From assembly GCF_020278625.1 (NCBI RefSeq), contig NZ_JADAKK010000019.1:1-20000 (forward strand): 20,000 nt of DNA, written 5' to 3'. Source of the stretch: Wolbachia endosymbiont of Mansonella ozzardi (GTDB lineage: Bacteria; Pseudomonadota; Alphaproteobacteria; Rickettsiales; Anaplasmataceae). The notes beneath the pieces are model-generated. The model saw nothing but the letters and a program-made list of their open reading frames with translations. It was not told where the DNA came from and searched no databases. Both the position numbers and the translations under genes were made by a program. Positions within the stretch are counted from its first letter, which is position 1, and every line of letters begins with the position of its first letter. Of this stretch, positions 17,105 to 20,000 are shown one piece after another.

Positions 17105-18187
17105 CTAAAAAACCCTTAACTTGTGGCCTAGTTTGCCAAACTTTGTCTCCATATACGAACCATTATACTGATTACGTTCCATAATAAGTGGTAGACACCT
17201 CGTAACCTCTATACCACTGTTTTTCAACTCTGATAACTTTCTACCGTTATTTGTAAGTAATTGGACTTTTTTAACGCCTAATTTCTTAAGTATTTCAGCT
17301 GCAACAGCAAAATTCCTTTCATCACCTTCAAAACCCAATATTCTATTTGCATCCACAGTATCAAGATTATATTTTCTCTGCATATCATACGCCCTTAACT
17401 TATTAGTTAAGCCAATGCCCCTACCATCCTGCATAAGGTATAATATAATGCCACCGCTAGAGTCAGTCATTATTTGGATTGCTTGATGTAATTGGCTTCT
17501 ACAATCGCACGATAAGCTGTCTAATAAGTCGCCTGTATAGCATGAAGAGTGAATTCTCACTAACGGGTCACCATCTTCATTTGGATTACCAATAATAATT
17601 GCATAATGTTCCCTCCCGCCACTTTTGGTTCTATAAGATATAACATTTACTTCCTGAGTCTGCTTTAAAAACAGCGATGTTTTGCACACTTCGTATAAAC
17701 TCTGGTTTCGTTGAAAATCGTTTATGAATGATGTGTCTAGAGTAATGACGTCATTTTTCTCACACCAATCTCGCATCTCATTCTTATCTTTAAAAGTCAT
17801 ATCAATTATTAACGCGTATGGCAATAATTCTGAGAATTTAAGCAAAGTAGTAGCACATTTATCTATCATCTTTGAACGCTGCAATTTTTTTGTGCTATCC
17901 TCTGTTGAATAGTTTACTAAATAAAGTAGCTCATCAAAGCTGTTTACCGGTAAACGTTTGCTGCCACCTGCCTCATTTTGGAACGTATATTGCACCTTAC
18001 TTGAAGTTAAAGTGACACATAGATTGTCTGATATGAGCTTATACTGATCAAATGAATCCCTCTCTAAAGTTTCAGCAGCAGCAAACAATAGATAATTACT
18101 TTCATCATATATTACAATTGGTAGACCACGCCTGATTTCACTGATGGCCCTTTCTACTTTATTTTCACTTTGATTTCTTATTAACAT
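17105..18187 (-). CDS. ribA: GTP cyclohydrolase II, with a degenerate DHBP-synthase-like N-terminal domain
   Basis: RibA opens the imidazole ring of GTP, the first step of riboflavin synthesis. With the start chosen here it is 360 aa. The C-terminal half has the catalytic domain: RIHSSCYTGDLLDSLSCDC at 211-229 with zinc ligands Cys216, Cys227 and Cys229, QDGRGIGL at 253-260 and LLTNN at 310-314. The N-terminal part (AISEIRRGLPIVIYDESNYLLFAAAE) resembles RibB but lacks the DRENEGD active-site motif, so it probably does not make dihydroxybutanone phosphate. The open frame extends upstream to an ATG at 18262, but that codon lies inside the tRNA-Leu gene; the ATG at 18187, 33 nt after the tRNA, has AGG four bases ahead and is preferred. 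RibA is known to be co-transcribed with virB8-virD4 in Wolbachia. The 71-nt gap to virB8 fits that. Confidence 0.94.
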   Translation of the reverse strand: MLIRNQSENKVERAISEIRRGLPIVIYDESNYLLFAAAETLERDSFDQYKLISDNLCVTLTSSKVQYTFQNEAGGSKRLPVNSFDELLYLVNYSTEDSTKKLQRSKMIDKCATTLLKFSELLPYALIIDMTFKDKNEMRDWCEKNDVITLDTSFINDFQRNQSLYEVCKTSLFLKQTQEVNVISYRTKSGGREHYAIIIGNPNEDGDPLVRIHSSCYTGDLLDSLSCDCRSQLHQAIQIMTDSSGGIILYLMQDGRGIGLTNKLRAYDMQRKYNLDTVDANRILGFEGDERNFAVAAEILKKLGVKKVQLLTNNGRKLSELKNSGIEVTRCLPLIMERNQYNGSYMETKFGKLGHKLRVF

Positions 18188-18220
18188 TTTACCTACATCA
18201 AATAACGACAAAAAGTTTGA

Positions 18221-18305
18221 TGCGGCCGAGAAGACTTGAACTTCCAAGGCCTTATGAGCCACAGCGACCTCAACGCTGCGTGTCTACCAATTCCACCACG
18301 ACCGC
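18221..18305 (-). tRNA. tRNA-Leu, anticodon GAG
   Basis: On the minus strand, GCGGTCG and CGGCCGC pair as a 7-bp acceptor stem (one U-G), followed by discriminator A. A D arm GTGG...CAC with AATTGGTAGA, anticodon arm CAGCG-TTGAGGT-CGCTG giving anticodon GAG, a long class-II variable arm (GGC/GCC) and T arm GGAAG-TTCAAGT-CTTCT are all present. The length of 85 nt fits tRNA-Leu. CCA is not encoded. The 3' end is 33 nt from the ribA ATG on the same strand. Confidence 0.95.
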
Positions 18306-18360
18306 ACTTTATTCCAGTTTTATATAATCATTTTAAATTACTTAATCATTTTAGGATTTT
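18306..18360 (-). promoter_or_regulatory. Possible promoter of tRNA-Leu / ribA-vir operon
   Basis: On the minus strand a TATATAA lies about 15 nt before the tRNA 5' end (18321-18327), a plausible -10. No TTGACA-like -35 is seen 17 nt upstream. If ribA has no promoter inside the 33-nt tRNA-ribA gap, transcription of the T4SS operon would begin here. Alphaproteobacterial endosymbiont regulators reported for ribA-vir transcription have no consensus I can check by eye. Confidence 0.3.
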
Positions 18361-18605
18361 TCATCCAAAGTGTCAATCTGATACTAGGATAATTTATAAA
18401 TTGTCTGTATAATTCTGTTATGAATAGATTTCTTACATTATGGTAAGGAATTTTTAGAAGACACACAGAATACTTAGGAGAAGCATAGGCAGGTTTTGAC
18501 ATAAAATCAGAAAGTAAATTACGCAAGAGGTTTAATTTTGTGATTATAAACTTCAGTTATTTAAGACGATTGTGTCGCTAGTTTTAAGCTCAGGTTTTTA
18601 TATAA
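18306..18605. other. Divergent gap between tRNA-Leu and the phosphatase gene
   Basis: These 300 bp hold no gene I can support. A 62-codon open frame on the minus strand (18338-18526) has no recognisable domain, Shine-Dalgarno or signal. A TTGACA sits at 18496-18501 on the plus strand but no -10 lies at the right distance. The AT-rich run just before 18606 contains TATATAA immediately upstream of the ATG. Confidence 0.4.
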
Positions 18606-19880
18606 ATGAGTATAGCTAATATCTTTATTTTTTTAATCTTATCTCTTATAACCAGCTTTCACTCTGCCCATACGCAGATATTATACACGTGGTCTCAAGC
18701 TATTACAGAAAATAAATTAAGCGTACGTGCAATCATAGACAATGACACTTGTCCCATTGTTGATGTTGACGGTGAGAAAATGAAAATGCTAAGTCGCAGC
18801 TCAATTAAGAATGATGATCACACCGAAACAGTTTGTGAACTGACAGCAGAAATGAATGCTAAAAACATTAATATTGACAATATACAGGTTCCCACACTAC
18901 CAGAAAGGATCAGCAAAATCGCTTTTATTGGTGATACAGGCTGCAGAATAAACGCATTATTTCAACAGGAATGTAATTCAGTAGATAGCTGGCCTTTAAA
19001 AAAAAACTTAGATTCTATTGCCTCTCATAAACCGGACCTAATTATCCACGTTGGTGATTATCATTACAGAAAAACAAAATGTAGAAATGAACAAAAGTGC
19101 GGTAATATTCATGGGTACAATAAAGAAGCTTGGTATGCTGATTGGTTTGAGCCTGCAAAGGATATTCTACCACAATCTTCTTTTCTCTTTATCAGGGGAA
19201 ACCATGAAAGTTGTGATAGAGCTCATGAAGGATGGTTTAGATATCTAGATCCATACCCTTTTTCATCCGAAAAATGTGAAAATTTCGTCCCTAGCTGGTA
19301 TTTGGACATTGGACCGATGAGATTTTTCATCTTCGATTCTTCGTCTGGTGAAGATATTTTCACAACTCAAAGTGCAATTGATGCTTTTGAGAAGCAATTT
19401 TACAAACTAACACAAGATAGTTTTAACAAACCCACGTGGTTTTTAACTCACAGACCGCTTTGGAGATCTCCAAAAAAAGAGCTTCTGACATTAAGAAGTC
19501 ATGGCAATCTCACACAAATTGAAGCCTTTGGGGATAAATTTCCAAGCAATGTCACTACCATAGTTTCTGGCCACATTCATATAGCTCAGATCTTATTAAT
19601 GAATAATGTTCCAGACCAGATTATAGTTGGAAACGGTAGCGCACTATTACACGCTCAAGATCAGGAACCCACTTACCAAAATGTAGAATTTAGTTACTCA
19701 AACGGCAAAAATTACTTAGCACATGAAGTTAGAAACTTCTTCGGCTTCGGTTTTGCAATATTGAACTTAGATGATCACGAATTTACTTTCTATAATCAAG
19801 ATAATCAGGAAATGTATTCTACACAGCTAACGGAAGACTTTGGGCTAAAACAAACTCAGGCTACAACTGACTTACTTTAG
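18606..19880 (+). CDS. Exported metallophosphoesterase, purple acid phosphatase-like
   Basis: It is probably a periplasmic or surface phosphomonoesterase with a two-metal centre; the substrate is unknown. The 424-aa product starts with a signal peptide (MSIANIFIFLILSLITSFHS, cleavage near 20-24). A ~100-residue N-terminal region, perhaps a beta-sandwich, leads into the metallophosphatase domain: GDTG with Asp110, GDYHY with Asp151 and Tyr154, GNHE with Asn199 and His200, THRP with His282 and GHIH with His323 and His325. The GDxxY block, with a Tyr in the iron-ligand place, fits the purple acid phosphatase branch. Many Cys (for example CRNEQKC and CEN) suggest disulfides outside the cytosol. 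It stands alone on the plus strand, divergent from the tRNA-ribA-vir operon. All metal ligands are present, so it should be active. Confidence 0.85.
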   Translation: MSIANIFIFLILSLITSFHSAHTQILYTWSQAITENKLSVRAIIDNDTCPIVDVDGEKMKMLSRSSIKNDDHTETVCELTAEMNAKNINIDNIQVPTLPERISKIAFIGDTGCRINALFQQECNSVDSWPLKKNLDSIASHKPDLIIHVGDYHYRKTKCRNEQKCGNIHGYNKEAWYADWFEPAKDILPQSSFLFIRGNHESCDRAHEGWFRYLDPYPFSSEKCENFVPSWYLDIGPMRFFIFDSSSGEDIFTTQSAIDAFEKQFYKLTQDSFNKPTWFLTHRPLWRSPKKELLTLRSHGNLTQIEAFGDKFPSNVTTIVSGHIHIAQILLMNNVPDQIIVGNGSALLHAQDQEPTYQNVEFSYSNGKNYLAHEVRNFFGFGFAILNLDDHEFTFYNQDNQEMYSTQLTEDFGLKQTQATTDLL

Positions 19881-20000
19881 GCTAGTACAACTAACTACTT
19901 TATATCATGGTATATGGAATCTACCATACAAATTACCTACAAATCATAATGTTCGTATAGCTGCAACCCGATAGATACCTTCTTTCATCCACTGCAGATA
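19881..20000. other. 3' flank of the phosphatase gene
   Basis: No gene is visible up to the window edge. A weak 6-bp inverted repeat (ATGGTA 19907-19912 / TACCAT 19922-19927) could be part of a 3' end, but it lacks a T-run. Confidence 0.3.

Noticed and set aside
18188..18262. Upstream extension of ribA to the ATG at 18262
   Set aside because: The extension translates the 3' half of the tRNA-Leu gene; the ATG at 18187 starts just after it and has a short Shine-Dalgarno-like AGG.
18338..18526. 62-codon minus-strand open frame between tRNA-Leu and the phosphatase gene
   Set aside because: No domain, start signal or family resemblance was recognised; length is within chance for AT-rich intergenic DNA.

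Overview
The window is AT-rich and every recognisable gene points to a Wolbachia endosymbiont (Rickettsiales, Anaplasmataceae). The diagnostic part is the block ribA-virB8-virB9-virB10-virB11-virD4-wspB on the minus strand, the gene order known for one of the two Wolbachia type IV secretion (T4SS) operons. A CckA-type hybrid kinase, an aerobic HemF and a chromosome-type (Soj/Spo0J) parAB pair fit the same group. I do not assign a strain.

Layout. (1) 1-3470: the 3' end of a dispersed repeat, then carB (+), intact. (2) 3471-4178: about 700 bp without a gene, built of inverted and hairpin repeats. (3) 4179-7622: hemF (-) and cckA (+), divergent from a 114-bp gap; hemF has lost its last ~25 residues where the repeat begins. 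(4) 7679-9369: parA and parB (+), both recognisable along their length but broken by frameshifts and stops. (5) 9370-9992: another repeat-rich gap with a perfect 30-bp palindrome. (6) 9993-10865: wspB (-), an outer-membrane Wsp paralogue broken by about four frameshifts. (7) 10984-18187: the intact operon, which reads ribA, virB8, virB9, virB10, virB11, virD4 on the minus strand, with overlaps or short gaps. (8) 18221-18305: tRNA-Leu(GAG) (-), just upstream of ribA. (9) 18606-19880: an exported purple-acid-phosphatase-like metallophosphoesterase (+).

How the genes work together: VirB8/B9/B10 form part of the T4SS inner-membrane and core complex, VirB11 is the assembly/transport ATPase and VirD4 the substrate-coupling ATPase. 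RibA starts riboflavin synthesis from the same operon. CarB (pyrimidines/arginine precursor), HemF (heme) and RibA are metabolic outputs often discussed for Wolbachia-host provisioning. CckA would feed the CtrA cell-cycle phosphorelay.

The contrast is the most notable feature: large ORFs for carB, cckA, the T4SS and ribA are clean, while hemF's end, parA, parB and wspB are decayed within about 6.7 kb (4.16-10.87 kb), among copies of one repeat family in both orientations. I found no undescribed multi-gene system, CRISPR array, intact IS element or prophage.
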